In this document: positions 12,424 through 21,379 of the stretch, one piece after another
Numbering within the stretch: the stretch's first letter is position 1
Layout of the letters: every line of letters starts with the position of its first letter
NCBI GenBank assembly: GCA_030142905.1
Contig: JASJOG010000017.1
Coordinates: forward strand, 496,001 to 560,000
Direction: 5' to 3'
Source: Heliopora coerulea
Lineage: Eukaryota > Cnidaria > Anthozoa > Scleralcyonacea > Helioporidae
DNA length: 64,000 bases
Notes under the pieces: model-generated
What the model was told of the DNA's origin: nothing
Database searches by the model: none
The model's input: the letters and a program-made list of their open reading frames with translations, nothing else
Made by a program: the position numbers and the translations under genes

Positions 12424-12619
12424 TGTAATATTTTAGATGTAACTCCGGGTAATTTCTGAATATTTAATGATTCAACTCGATAAGACTCAACCTTGCGGTC
12501 TACACTCAGAACTCTACTTCGCGCCTTGTTCAACAGTCAACTGTCAATCAAAAACAAAAGTGAATTTCCACTACACGTGATCGCGTGATTGTCCACGTGC
12601 TTCTTAATATAATACAACA
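12424..12619 (-). repeat. 3' LTR of the BEL element
   Basis: 196 bp, TG...CA on the element strand. It differs from the 5' LTR only at 12541. It contains CACGTG-like motifs. Confidence 0.95.
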
Positions 12620-12631
12620 CACTCCCCCCTT
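12620..12631 (-). other. Polypurine tract of the BEL element
   Basis: Element strand reads AAGGGGGGAGTG immediately before the 3' LTR, the usual position of the plus-strand primer. Confidence 0.85.
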
Positions 12632-12682
12632 GATGGACGGAGGTCTATCAACCTTAAATGTAAATTCTTAGAAGTTCTCTAC

Positions 12683-15600
12683 TTAAGCGTGTTCGACAAA
12701 TTTAATTGGAAAATCAGATTGGTTGGGTTGGTTCGACTTCAATTCTACTGGATATAGCTTCTTCAACGGTCGTCTTGTCACTGCAAGATTTCCTGCTTTG
12801 TTGTGATAGCGAATCTCAGCTGGGCGTACCTTTCCGTCATTTCCGGTTAAGAGCCTTTCAACCTTCGCCAAAATCCAGTTTAGTCGATTTACCTTATCTT
12901 CTTCAACGACAACAACATCTCCAACGTTAACGGTTGGTCCATTTTTGTTGCTCGGTCGGTGGTATTCTCGGAGTTGTGTAAGGTAATCGCTTTGCCACTT
13001 TTTCCAGAAATGAAGGAGAACGGTTCTTAGATATTTCTCTCGTTTTATAATCACCTGCTCTTGATCATTAGAATTTGTGGTACTCGTTTCCTCTGCCAGT
13101 CCCGATGGTCGTGACAACAGACGTCTTCCAAGGACTAGTTGAGAAGGTGTTAAAGGAGTCTCACCATCCTGGTATATGTAAGTGAGTGGTCGTGAGTTCA
13201 AAACTCCTTCTATCTGAATCAGCACGGTTAATAACTCTTCATAAGTTAGTCTGGCATTAGCTAACACTTTCTTCAGGCATCTCTTCACTGATCTCACGAT
13301 TCGCTCGTAAAAACCTCCCCACCAAGGAGAACGCTCCACTATGTATCTCCACTTGATTCCACGAGACGTAATGAAATTCTTCAATTCAGCTCCCTTGAAC
13401 GTTTTGCCGTTATCAGAAATAACAAGGGATGGTGTTCCACGTCGACTTATAAAACGTTTCAAACTTCGGATAAATGCCATAGTGCTGGCGTCCGGGACAA
13501 GATCCAAGTGCACTGCTCGGCTGCTGGCGCAGGTATATAAAGCAATAAACGATTTGTGCATTTCTTTCCCATTGTAAATATCCTTGACATACAGAGGTCC
13601 GGCATAATCTACACCTATTCTCGTGAATGCGAAGTCATTACTGAGTCGAAAATTGGGCAAGGGTTGTGCCGATGGTGTGCCATAAGGTGGTCCTTCCACC
13701 CTCTTGCATAAGGTGCAGGTAGACAGTATTCTTTTTACCACTTGTCTCCCTTTGACAACCCAATATCGAGTGCGCAATTGGGTCAAGGTTTCTCCGACTC
13801 CGTTGTGTAACACTTCATGATGACAACGTAGAATGATTAGCTTGGTAAGATGGTGGTCGCTTGGTAGAAGGACAGGAAACTTGGATTCATAGGGAAGGGG
13901 TGCGTGGTCTAATCGTCCTCGGCAGCGTAAAAGTCTATCGTTGTCTTCAAACAGTTGCAGTAAATTCTTCAATTTGTCGTACTTCTCGAGCCTTGAGATC
14001 GAGGCTTGCGCTGATCTTAACCAGATTTTCTCTGCGTTATTGATCTCTTCAATGGTAAGTTCACCATTTGAAGGGTTCAACTTCCGTCTACGGTGCTTCA
14101 AATTTTCGATGAATCTTATCACATAAGCTGTAACTCGAAATAGGGTTAAAACGTTACTGTAGCGAGAAGATTCGATGTTTTCTTCAATCTTGATACTCGA
14201 TTCCGTGTTCACTTGAGCTTTTACAAGAGTGGTATTGACTTCAACTTTTCGTTCGGTTTTCAATTCTTCATCGATTTCCTTAGGTAACTTGAAGAATGTT
14301 GGACTGGGCCATTCATTCGGAGGTTTCTTGAGAAAGCTTGGACCATGCCACCATTTCTCATCGTTCACTATTTGTGTGGCCGTTGTTCCTCGCGATGCTA
14401 TGTCCGCCGCATTCTCGTGTGCCGGGCAATGATTCCAGTGCTCTGGGGCTGCTAACTTGCGAATTTCCTGGACTCGATTCTCTACGAATTGCTTGTATTC
14501 TTTGTTTACATTTTTGATCCAATAAAGGGCAACAGTGGAATCAGACCAGTACATGCCGGCATCAATTTTAATGATTTCTTCCAAAGCTTTCTTTATGTTC
14601 TCAGTAAGTCGAGCTGCAACCAGACATGACAATAGCTCTAACCGGGGTATGGTCTGCTTGCTCTTGGGTGCCACTCGGGTCTTTGAGGCAACTAAGTTGC
14701 ATTGAACGCTGGTTTCGTATTCATGACGTAAGTAAACGCAGGCTCCGTATGACGTTTCACAGGCATCTGCGAATGCGTGTAGCTGTATGGATTTAATTCT
14801 CTGTTTTGGGGAAGGGTGGAAGTAGCACCGGTCAATCCAGGTCACTCCGGCTTCTCTCAAGCTTGATAAGATCGATTTCCACCTGGCGCAGAGGCTTTCA
14901 TTCAGCTCATCATCCCACGCTACTTTATTGTTACAAAGTTCTTGGAAGAGGAGTTTCAATTGGAGAATTACAGGCGAGATCAGGCCCAACGGGTCGTAGA
15001 ACTTTGCAGCTGAACTTAACACCATTCTTTTAGTAGTCACGTTTTGATCAACCTCGGCTATCGGCTTGTAGAGTTCTATCCCAATCTTGCCGTTGTCAGT
15101 ATCCCAGGCTTGACCAAGTATTCGTGGGCAGGAGTCAAACTTATAACCAAGGGTGGTTTGTGAGTAGCCTTGATCTTCTTCCACAGTCGGCAATTGTTTC
15201 TGTGGCGATTCAACGAACTCTGGGTCGGTCAAAAGCTGCTTCATTAGGTCTTTGGAATTGCTCAGCCACTTTCGCATGTTGAAACCACCTGAAGCCAATC
15301 GGTGTTTGATCTTTCTTGATAATTCTACGGCAGTTGTTACATTTTCGTATCCTGATGCGAAGTCATCTACATAGAGGGATCTCAACAACTCTTGAACAAA
15401 TTCAGGATCTTCAGTAAGATAACGGTTAACGTGATAACGAAGGGTAGCATTAAGGATAAACGGGCTTGAGGTGACACCAAAGACGACTCGCGTGAATCTC
15501 AGCGGCAACGTTTCTGGTGTCTTGCTGAATTGGTCATCAACCCATAGAAATCGAAGAAAATCTCGATGCTCCGGGACGACTGAGATATTCAGGAATGCCT

Positions 15601-17581
15601 TTTCTATGTCGGCTGTGATTGCAACTTGATGTGCACGGAAACGAACCAAAATGTCAAAAATCAGGGGAGTAAGAGGTGGACCAGCATATAAACAATCGTT
15701 CAAGCTAGGTCCTTCATTTCGAGATGATGCATCGTACACCACTCTTACTTTAGTAGTGTCTTTGTCTATTCGTACAACTTCTCTGTGAGGCAAATAGTAC
15801 ACATTTCCAACTTTCACTTCCGTTTGAGGAGGGATTCGCTCGATGATTTCGTTGTCGAGTTGATCACGAATGATCCTGTCATATTCTCTGAGCAGGGTAG
15901 GCTGGTTCTGAAGGCGACGCAACAAGGATACTAATCTCTTCACACTTCCTGCGTGGTTGTCTGGGATCACTGGGTGATGTTTCTTGAATGGCAGGTGGGC
16001 TTCATATCTTTCGCCCTTGAATTGGATCTCTTCAACAAAGTTATCGTAAACGGACTTCTCTTCATCACGAATACCTAATGTCTCTAGGTCCCATAATGTC
16101 TTAAGTTGTTCTCTCACATCTGGATCAGGTTCTCGTTGAATAGGAATAGCATCAACTCGTAGAACGTGAGTGGCATTTAGGTTAGTTGTGCAGTTCGGTT
16201 CGTCATGGCAGTCGTTATTCACAGGTCCGGATAACACCCATCCTAGCTTTGTCAGGAGAGCCACTGGACCAGGCTGTGCTCCCTGTCTGGAGACAGTTGT
16301 GACAAAGTTCCAATAATAATCTGCTCCTATAAGGACATCTACTTCAGCATCTTGGGATGAAACAACTTCTTCAGCCAATGTTAATCCTTCTAAATATGGA
16401 TATTTCTCAATTGCGATATCAATCGCTTGATTGCTAATAGGACTGCAAATCGTAGGTACACTATAGGCATTAATATAAAGTTTCAGACCATCCATAGCTG
16501 TAATTGAGATCTGGACCATATCACACGACATTAATCTAGGAGATTCATTTGCGAATGTTTTCACCCAAAGATTGTCTGAGGTAACTGCTGGCAGTTTCAA
16601 GGCATCTTGGAGTCGTTTGGAAATATAAGATCTTTGGCTGCATGAGTCGAAAACGATACGTGCTTGCACTTTTTTTCCAGGATCACCAGGTTTACCAACA
16701 ATTGCTCTCGCTGTCTGCAATAACACGGAAGTGCTGCTATTGATACACAACGTTGCAGATGCTCCATTTCTCGAGGACTCAGAAGTTTTCTTTTCATCGC
16801 CTTGGCCAACTGGTTTTTGGTCCTCTTTCTTTTTGACTCCTTCACAAAGGGCGACATGATGGCGATATCCACATTTTGGGCACTTTGACTTGGTCGGGCA
16901 ATTACTGGCGATGTGTCCTGATCTTAAGCATCCGAAACACTTTCCCTTTTTCCGTAGTACCCATCGGCGTGCTACTATATCAGTAACGATGTTGCACTTG
17001 GCTGACAAATGGTGTTGGTGACAGAATGAACATACTTGCAAGGATATGTTTTTATTCCCTGAGATTAGAGATGACAAAGTGATGGAAGGATCCCCCCTCT
17101 TCTTACCACCGTCCTTTTTGCAACTAGTAGGGGAAGAAGCACTCATCAAGGTGCATCGCTCTCTTGCTTCCAACTCAACTTTAAACTGTCTAAGTAGTTT
17201 GTCCATTTCCCAGTTATCTTTACCAACTTTACGACTAATTAATAACCTCATCTCTTCCGGGATCTTTGCGAGGACTAACGGAACCAAGAGTGTGCCATAT
17301 GTTTCGGAAGAAACCTTTAAATTCTGGAGGCTTCTAATGTGAATGTCGATGGTATCGTACAGACGGCGAATTTTTCCCACGTCGAGAATGTCTGAGACTG
17401 CGTCAGGTTTTAGTAGGGCATCCATATGACTTGAAATAATCATCTGAGGTTTCGCAAACCTATCTTCTAAAAGTTGAACAGCTGCTTCGTAGTTTTCGTC
17501 CGTTAGTGCAAATCCTGCAATTGCTGTTGCTGCGTAACCTTCCAAAAGGTTTTTCAGATAATTGAATTTATCCAAGGACAT
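12683..17581 (-). CDS. Gag-Pol polyprotein of BEL/Pao element, gag N-terminus missing
   Basis: A single frame of 1632 codons from the ATG at 17581 (A at -3); the frame is also open back into the 5' LTR to 17728. The order is: C-terminal half of a DUF1759-type gag domain (from SLDKFNYLKNLLEG); three Cys/His knuckles at about residues 184-246; an aspartic protease-like region with FDSCSQRSYI (about 311), Cys replacing the usual Gly of DSG; reverse transcriptase with YVDD at about 737; RNase H (about 930-1065); integrase with HHCC zinc finger (about 1250-1295) and catalytic D1325, D1390, E1426; and a C-terminal DUF5641-type domain. BEL gags normally have well over 100 residues before DKFNYL, and here that start sits about 20 bp after the primer-binding site. 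The protein would act in cytoplasmic particles to copy and insert the element. No internal stop or frameshift is visible. Confidence 0.93.
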   Translation of the reverse strand: MSLDKFNYLKNLLEGYAATAIAGFALTDENYEAAVQLLEDRFAKPQMIISSHMDALLKPDAVSDILDVGKIRRLYDTIDIHIRSLQNLKVSSETYGTLLVPLVLAKIPEEMRLLISRKVGKDNWEMDKLLRQFKVELEARERCTLMSASSPTSCKKDGGKKRGDPSITLSSLISGNKNISLQVCSFCHQHHLSAKCNIVTDIVARRWVLRKKGKCFGCLRSGHIASNCPTKSKCPKCGYRHHVALCEGVKKKEDQKPVGQGDEKKTSESSRNGASATLCINSSTSVLLQTARAIVGKPGDPGKKVQARIVFDSCSQRSYISKRLQDALKLPAVTSDNLWVKTFANESPRLMSCDMVQISITAMDGLKLYINAYSVPTICSPISNQAIDIAIEKYPYLEGLTLAEEVVSSQDAEVDVLIGADYYWNFVTTVSRQGAQPGPVALLTKLGWVLSGPVNNDCHDEPNCTTNLNATHVLRVDAIPIQREPDPDVREQLKTLWDLETLGIRDEEKSVYDNFVEEIQFKGERYEAHLPFKKHHPVIPDNHAGSVKRLVSLLRRLQNQPTLLREYDRIIRDQLDNEIIERIPPQTEVKVGNVYYLPHREVVRIDKDTTKVRVVYDASSRNEGPSLNDCLYAGPPLTPLIFDILVRFRAHQVAITADIEKAFLNISVVPEHRDFLRFLWVDDQFSKTPETLPLRFTRVVFGVTSSPFILNATLRYHVNRYLTEDPEFVQELLRSLYVDDFASGYENVTTAVELSRKIKHRLASGGFNMRKWLSNSKDLMKQLLTDPEFVESPQKQLPTVEEDQGYSQTTLGYKFDSCPRILGQAWDTDNGKIGIELYKPIAEVDQNVTTKRMVLSSAAKFYDPLGLISPVILQLKLLFQELCNNKVAWDDELNESLCARWKSILSSLREAGVTWIDRCYFHPSPKQRIKSIQLHAFADACETSYGACVYLRHEYETSVQCNLVASKTRVAPKSKQTIPRLELLSCLVAARLTENIKKALEEIIKIDAGMYWSDSTVALYWIKNVNKEYKQFVENRVQEIRKLAAPEHWNHCPAHENAADIASRGTTATQIVNDEKWWHGPSFLKKPPNEWPSPTFFKLPKEIDEELKTERKVEVNTTLVKAQVNTESSIKIEENIESSRYSNVLTLFRVTAYVIRFIENLKHRRRKLNPSNGELTIEEINNAEKIWLRSAQASISRLEKYDKLKNLLQLFEDNDRLLRCRGRLDHAPLPYESKFPVLLPSDHHLTKLIILRCHHEVLHNGVGETLTQLRTRYWVVKGRQVVKRILSTCTLCKRVEGPPYGTPSAQPLPNFRLSNDFAFTRIGVDYAGPLYVKDIYNGKEMHKSFIALYTCASSRAVHLDLVPDASTMAFIRSLKRFISRRGTPSLVISDNGKTFKGAELKNFITSRGIKWRYIVERSPWWGGFYERIVRSVKRCLKKVLANARLTYEELLTVLIQIEGVLNSRPLTYIYQDGETPLTPSQLVLGRRLLSRPSGLAEETSTTNSNDQEQVIIKREKYLRTVLLHFWKKWQSDYLTQLREYHRPSNKNGPTVNVGDVVVVEEDKVNRLNWILAKVERLLTGNDGKVRPAEIRYHNKAGNLAVTRRPLKKLYPVELKSNQPNQSDFPIKFVEHA

Positions 17582-17602
17582 CTTTTCTCCGCTTTTCTTT
17601 AT

Positions 17603-17618
17603 CCGGCTCGAAGGACCA
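17603..17618 (-). other. tRNA primer-binding site
   Basis: Element strand reads TGGTCCTTCGAGCCGG directly after the 5' LTR. It is complementary to a tRNA 3' end finishing in CCA. The tRNA identity was not assigned. Confidence 0.85.
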
Positions 17619-17814
17619 TGTAATATTTTAGATGTAACTCCGGGTAATTTCTGAATATTTAATGATTCAACTCGATAAGACTCAACCTTGCGGTCTACAC
17701 TCAGAACTCTACTTCGCGCCTTGTTCAACAGTCAATTGTCAATCAAAAACAAAAGTGAATTTCCACTACACGTGATCGCGTGATTGTCCACGTGCTTCTT
17801 AATATAATACAACA
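17619..17814 (-). repeat. 5' LTR of the BEL element
   Basis: 196 bp and collinear with the copy at 12424-12619 apart from one base. It would hold the element promoter. Confidence 0.95.
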
Positions 17815-18045
17815 GGGCATCAACCCCCTGAGTAATTTTTGATTTTCTGAGGCTTTGAAATGCTATTTCCTGTACGTTGGGAGCAGTTTAATAAAACAGT
17901 ATAAAGATCATAAAAATATAAAAAAGATTACATTATAAAAAATATACTGTATAAAAATAGTGAACGTAAATATTGAGGGGTACAACTCCCTATTTCTATT
18001 ATTGGGAAAACATACCCTCACGACCCCCTGCTTCCTACGCCCGTG

Positions 18046-18404
18046 ACGTTCATTTGCATTATATTGTGCTGGGTTGACGATTTAGTTTTGGAAATCAGAC
18101 AAAACTGTGAAGCGCGGACGGCATTGTCGTACATGAGCTGATGAACACAAATGATCTTCCAGGAATTTCCGAGTAAAAAAGTTTGCACGTATCCTACCAA
18201 CTCCCCTCTGTACGGGTGCGTTTTTCTTTGGAGTCAACTTCATTAGACGACATGGAGAAACTTTATTATACATTTTCAAATTTTTACAGAATTTGAAATA
18301 AAAGTATACTATAAAAACTATAACCAACTAAATTAAATTAAGAAAAAACTACTAAAAACTAATCCTAGAACTAAATCTATGAATTACATTTATAAATAAT
18401 CTAA
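18046..18404. other. No gene seen; AT-rich spacer
   Basis: Sequence between the older MITE end and the retroelement fragment. The frames here are short and unconvincing. The A-rich part after 18290 may be the 3' tail of that fragment. Confidence 0.3.
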
Positions 18405-19202
18405 TTAAGAAATGTCCGCATTCCTTATATTAACACTAAAATCATCTAGAAAATCAGGATTATTGTGGAAAGGGGTTCTAGACCCACGAACGCATGTATG
18501 TACTAATCTCAAAATCTCGAAAGATATGCGTGTTCTCAGCCAAGTTATGGCTCTGGCATAGGTCTCACCATTCTTCCGGGAGAGTTTGTCCGCTAAATTG
18601 CTCAGGAACAGTTTACATTCGTTCCCCATTCCTCCGTTCGTACCAAACACCAAGGGGGTAAACGATCCCATCTCTACGTCAATGACTCTGTTGGTATTTC
18701 CTCTTCTTCTCCTTCTCATTTTCCATGAAGATTGCTTCTGTGGACTTCTTCTGATTACTCGCTGAATTAACATGCGTAACTCGTACATCAAAGAATGCTG
18801 TTTTTCCTAGAGACCAGAAGCTCCCTGCTTTAATGTCCAGTCTAGCCTCCGGGCTTGTGACTGTCAATCTTAGATCGAAAATTTCATTGTCGATGGGTAG
18901 AAGATGGGGTTCTACCTCGACATTCTTGCAAACTTTACTGAGCAGGGACGTGAGAAGGTTCCGGATACCATCGTGTCTTTGCGAAACAAATCCCCCTTTC
19001 TTACACGAAAAGGCGTGGCTGACAGAGAATCGATCTCCACACGAGCAGTGGCTTGACAAATCCGCTAGTTGCAGATTGTAACGCAGGCGTAATGAGTCCC
19101 TGAATTGTTGCTTGTTCAATGTCAGGCCCTGCTCTTCATTGGGTACAGCGTTGAGCCACAAGCTTGCGCCCTTGTCTCTGGCCTGCATCGTTGTCCTTAA
19201 AG
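18405..19202 (-). pseudogene. C-terminal fragment of a cnidarian retroelement protein, frameshifted
   Basis: Two overlapping minus-strand frames (19188-18679 and 18791-18405) make one protein if a single-base shift near 18700-18720 is allowed. Recognisable blocks in order: GASLWLNAVPN; LTLNKQQFRDSLRLRYN; a CxC...H...C cluster (HCSCG, HAFSCKKGGF); ARLDIKAGSFW then AFFDVRVTH; FTPLVFGTNGGMG; and ITWLRTRISFEILR with CVRGSR. I know this pattern as the C-terminal end of a repeated cnidarian protein usually found after a reverse transcriptase. The DI...FDVRV part looks nuclease-like, which is inference. The N-terminal side is cut off at the Harbinger-like element starting at 19206. It is non-functional. 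Confidence 0.65.
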
Positions 19203-19357
19203 GCTAGTTTCCATATAATCGTTGACGATCGCTGACGATCGCTGAAATCATTGAAGCGAAGATCGCTGACGATCGCCAAAGATCGCTTGAGTTTGTTTCC
19301 ATATGATCGCTCAATTCATTGTATCCCAGCGCCTTCTAGTGCCTGATTATTTATTGT

Positions 19358-19525
19358 TCAGCAGACACCGCAGGCTGTCGACGGTTCCAAACCAAATTTG
19401 TCGCTTTCGGCCTTCAAGGCGTTGAGTTTTATGAACTTGTCTTTATACTCTTTACAGTATCGGTTGTATAAACATTCATATTTGTGAATTTCTTCCATGA
19501 AATCTTCTGTGGAAAAACTTGCCAT
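19358..19525 (-). pseudogene. Truncated MADF-domain protein, first part only (55 aa)
   Basis: The minus-strand ATG at 19525 opens 55 codons beginning MASFSTEDFMEEIHKYECLY and ending at TGA 19360-19358. The MxSFSTExFMxEVxKYxCLYN start followed by YKDKFIKLNA is the N-terminal helix of MADF (Myb/SANT-like) proteins, the DNA-binding partner of PIF/Harbinger transposase. MADF domains usually run to about 80-90 residues with a second helix-turn-helix part, which is absent here. The frame turns into unrelated sequence after KLNALKAESDKFGLEP. It is most likely a relic from the internal deletion that made the element, but the start codon and frame are clean. Confidence 0.55.
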
Positions 19526-19776
19526 GTTCTATCTTCGAAGCACGTGGTCAATTGAAGACAAATGCCTGAACATCACAATATCAACAGAAAATGATGCATT
19601 TCGGGATCGTTTCGATCGCTGGATCGCTGAATTTTGTTTCCATATAATCGCTGACGATCGCCGTGGATCGCTCACGGTCACTGAGAGAGAAAATGTTCTA
19701 TCTCAGTGATCGTCAGCGATCGCGATCGCCGGGGGTCGCTCACGATCGCTGGATCGCTGAAAAGTGTTTCTATATA

Positions 19777-20911
19777 CCTTACTTGTATTAAAATTCGCGT
19801 GGTACTCATTTTCGCTCAGCTTTAAATTCGCGCGATTTAATTTCGCGCACCCTGTTGAGGACTTATTCGCGCATCTTTAAATTCGTGCAGCTTTAAATTC
19901 ACGTAAGAATTTTTTTGTTCGTTCTTTTCGGTCAGATTAATAGAAGCAATTTATGCATTTATCAAGATTATTTTTTATCAACAAATAAAACTTGTCCAAA
20001 TTTGATCAAAAAACGATTTGGCTTGTCTCAATTAAAAAAATTATTGCCAAAAGTGTACAATGTAAGAAAAAATCCAGGATAATAATAAAGCATGAATTCA
20101 GAATACCAACAAATACTAAAAATTTTAATGAAGAACTTTCATTTGCCTAAAACTTAATTTTTCACAACATTTTAGAGTTCAAAAGGATACTCTTTTCGTT
20201 GTGGCTCCTCCAATGCGACGCTCACACTTGATCGTCGCCAACCTTTGAGAATGATATCCTTGTTAGATCGCATGTAGTCGTAGAACTGCACTACCCATTT
20301 TGCGTGTAGTGGTTTGAGCACACTTATTCGCAAGTCAACATACACTTTATGGGGCTGAATACCATTCATGATTTGGGCTTGGACTTGCTCTGAGTACCAT
20401 TTTTGCGCCTGGTTTCGTAGGAAAGCTTTGCAAGAGCGATTGACCGTTAAATCTAGGTATGATGTCATGTTGTTGGGAACAGGTACCATCATGCCGTTAT
20501 TGTCGGAAATGATCTTTTTTACTGCATCCGTCCAATGTGCTTTAAAAACATCCGCGACCAAAACCCATTCTTTTGTGGTGTGAAAACCAAGCTCTTCTCT
20601 TATTTGCTTCACATAGGGGATAAGAACATGATTGACCAATTCCATTACTTTCTTCTCATTTGACCAATGATTTTCCGTGTGGGTAATGTGGAATTCTTTT
20701 GGAAAATTGAATTTGGGGTGGCACCGATTTTTATTTTTAATTTTATACTTTAAAACATATATCATATGTGTTTGCATAAATAAACCAAATGATTTTGTCT
20801 CGTGTTACACCACTCTGCTTTTCGCGCGGATTATATTCCGCGCAGTACTAAAATTAGCGCAACTATGCATGCGCGAATTCTAGTACTGCGCGAATTTTAA
20901 TACGAGTAAGG
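19777..20911 (-). mobile_element. pogo/Tc1-type derivative nested in the Harbinger-like element
   Basis: The terminal inverted repeats CCTTACTTGTATTAAAATTC (19777) and its complement ending at 20911 are flanked on both sides by TA (19775-19776 and 20912-20913), the target duplication of Tc1/mariner/pogo elements. Further AATTCGCG motifs repeat just inside each end. The interior carries only the C-terminal half of a DDE transposase, so it is a deletion derivative. Confidence 0.85.
20172..20777 (-). pseudogene. C-terminal half of a pogo-like DDE transposase
   Basis: The 201-codon frame holds HPKFNFPKEFHITHTENHWSN, then VADVFKAHWTD with the second catalytic Asp (residue 76) and LDLTVNRSCKAFL with the third (residue 109). 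It ends with the KPLHAKWVVQFYDYM block of DDE_1 superfamily transposases. The N-terminal DNA-binding domain and the first catalytic Asp are missing. About three residues usually present just before LDLTVN are also absent. It cannot be an active transposase, and the first 15-20 residues are probably junction sequence. Confidence 0.8.
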
Positions 20912-20976
20912 TAATCGCTGTCGATCGCTCATGATCGCTGGCGATCAACAGCGATCGTCAGCGATTATTTGGAAAC

Positions 20977-21140
20977 TGTGGGAGAGATGTGGCAATGGCC
21001 TCTCTTCTCGAATTCGCTGCCGCTGTCTTAAGTGACTGCTGTTGTCACTTGGCGGTTAGTACGATCGAGCTGGTTTTGTTGAATTGAATTGACCCATCTC
21101 TGGATTTTTCTTGTCTGATTAACCACTCTACTAAAACAAG
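20977..21140 (+). other. Candidate 5' leader exon with a 30-codon uORF and strong donor
   Basis: GC-richer stretch just outside the Harbinger-like element. An ATG at 20995 in good context (GGCAATGG) opens 30 codons (MASLLEFAAAVLSDCC...), ending at 21087. The stretch ends at AAACAAG followed by GTACGT at 21141, a strong plus-strand donor. The next acceptor-bearing exon downstream is the UFSP1 start exon at 24967-25129, so this may be its untranslated first exon. Inferred from splice signals only. Confidence 0.25.
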
Positions 21141-21282
21141 GTACGTTTTATATGTTGTTGGTAATCTCGTTTAATCACTGTCATTTCTATATTAGCTCTT
21201 AGTTTCTATCTACACCTATCTACCAATACGACATTGTAAAGAGAAACTTTTCATGATAATCTGACACTGCCGAAGTCAACTG

Positions 21283-21379
21283 AAAAATGTTGACTCGAGC
21301 GGGATTTGAACTCGCACCTTGAGCGGCGGACCGGTATCCCGAAGGTGCGAGTTCAAATCCCGCTGGAGTAAGCATTTTT
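21283..21379. repeat. Second tRNA-like foldback element
   Basis: Arms of about 37 bp: ATGTTGACTCGAGCGGG... from 21286 and its inverted counterpart ending ...GTAAGCATTTTTCAG. They meet around GAGCGGCGGACCGG. Each arm carries the B-box half of the same tRNA-like family seen at 10534-10813. This is a collapsed palindrome of two partial copies. Confidence 0.7.

Larger units (their letters stand above)
12424..17814 (-). mobile_element. BEL/Pao LTR retrotransposon, nearly complete
   Basis: Two 196-bp LTRs starting TG and ending CA bound a single long gag-pol frame. The 5-bp duplication GGGCA lies immediately outside both ends (12419-12423 and 17815-17819). On the minus strand the order is 5' LTR, primer-binding site, gag-pol, polypurine tract, 3' LTR. 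The LTRs differ at one position (C at 12541, T at 17736), so the insertion is recent. There is no env-like frame. The element inserted into an older hAT-like MITE. The 5' part of gag is missing. Confidence 0.95.
12351..18045. mobile_element. Old hAT-like MITE split by the BEL insertion
   Basis: The flanks of the BEL element are two halves of an older repeat. The left end has GAGGCGTAGGAACCA (12361 on), and the right end has its inverted counterpart TGCTTCCTACGCCCGTG (about 18028-18044). Without the BEL insertion it would be about 300 bp. Ends of the form CAGRGGCGTAGGAA are typical of hAT-related non-autonomous elements. No clear target duplication remains. Confidence 0.45.
19206..20976 (-). 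mobile_element. PIF/Harbinger-like non-autonomous element with GATCGCTGA subterminal repeats
   Basis: The left end AGTTTCCATATAATCG at 19206 is matched by the inverted right end CGATTATTTGGAAACT finishing near 20976. Both ends and two internal blocks (about 19625-19770 and 20914-20976) carry many copies of the palindromic motif CGATCGCTGA, which would be candidate transposase-binding repeats. The micro-ORF at 19358-19525 encodes the start of a MADF-type DNA-binding protein, the accessory protein of Harbinger elements. No DDE gene of its own remains. A pogo derivative sits inside it. No clear target duplication was found. Confidence 0.6.
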
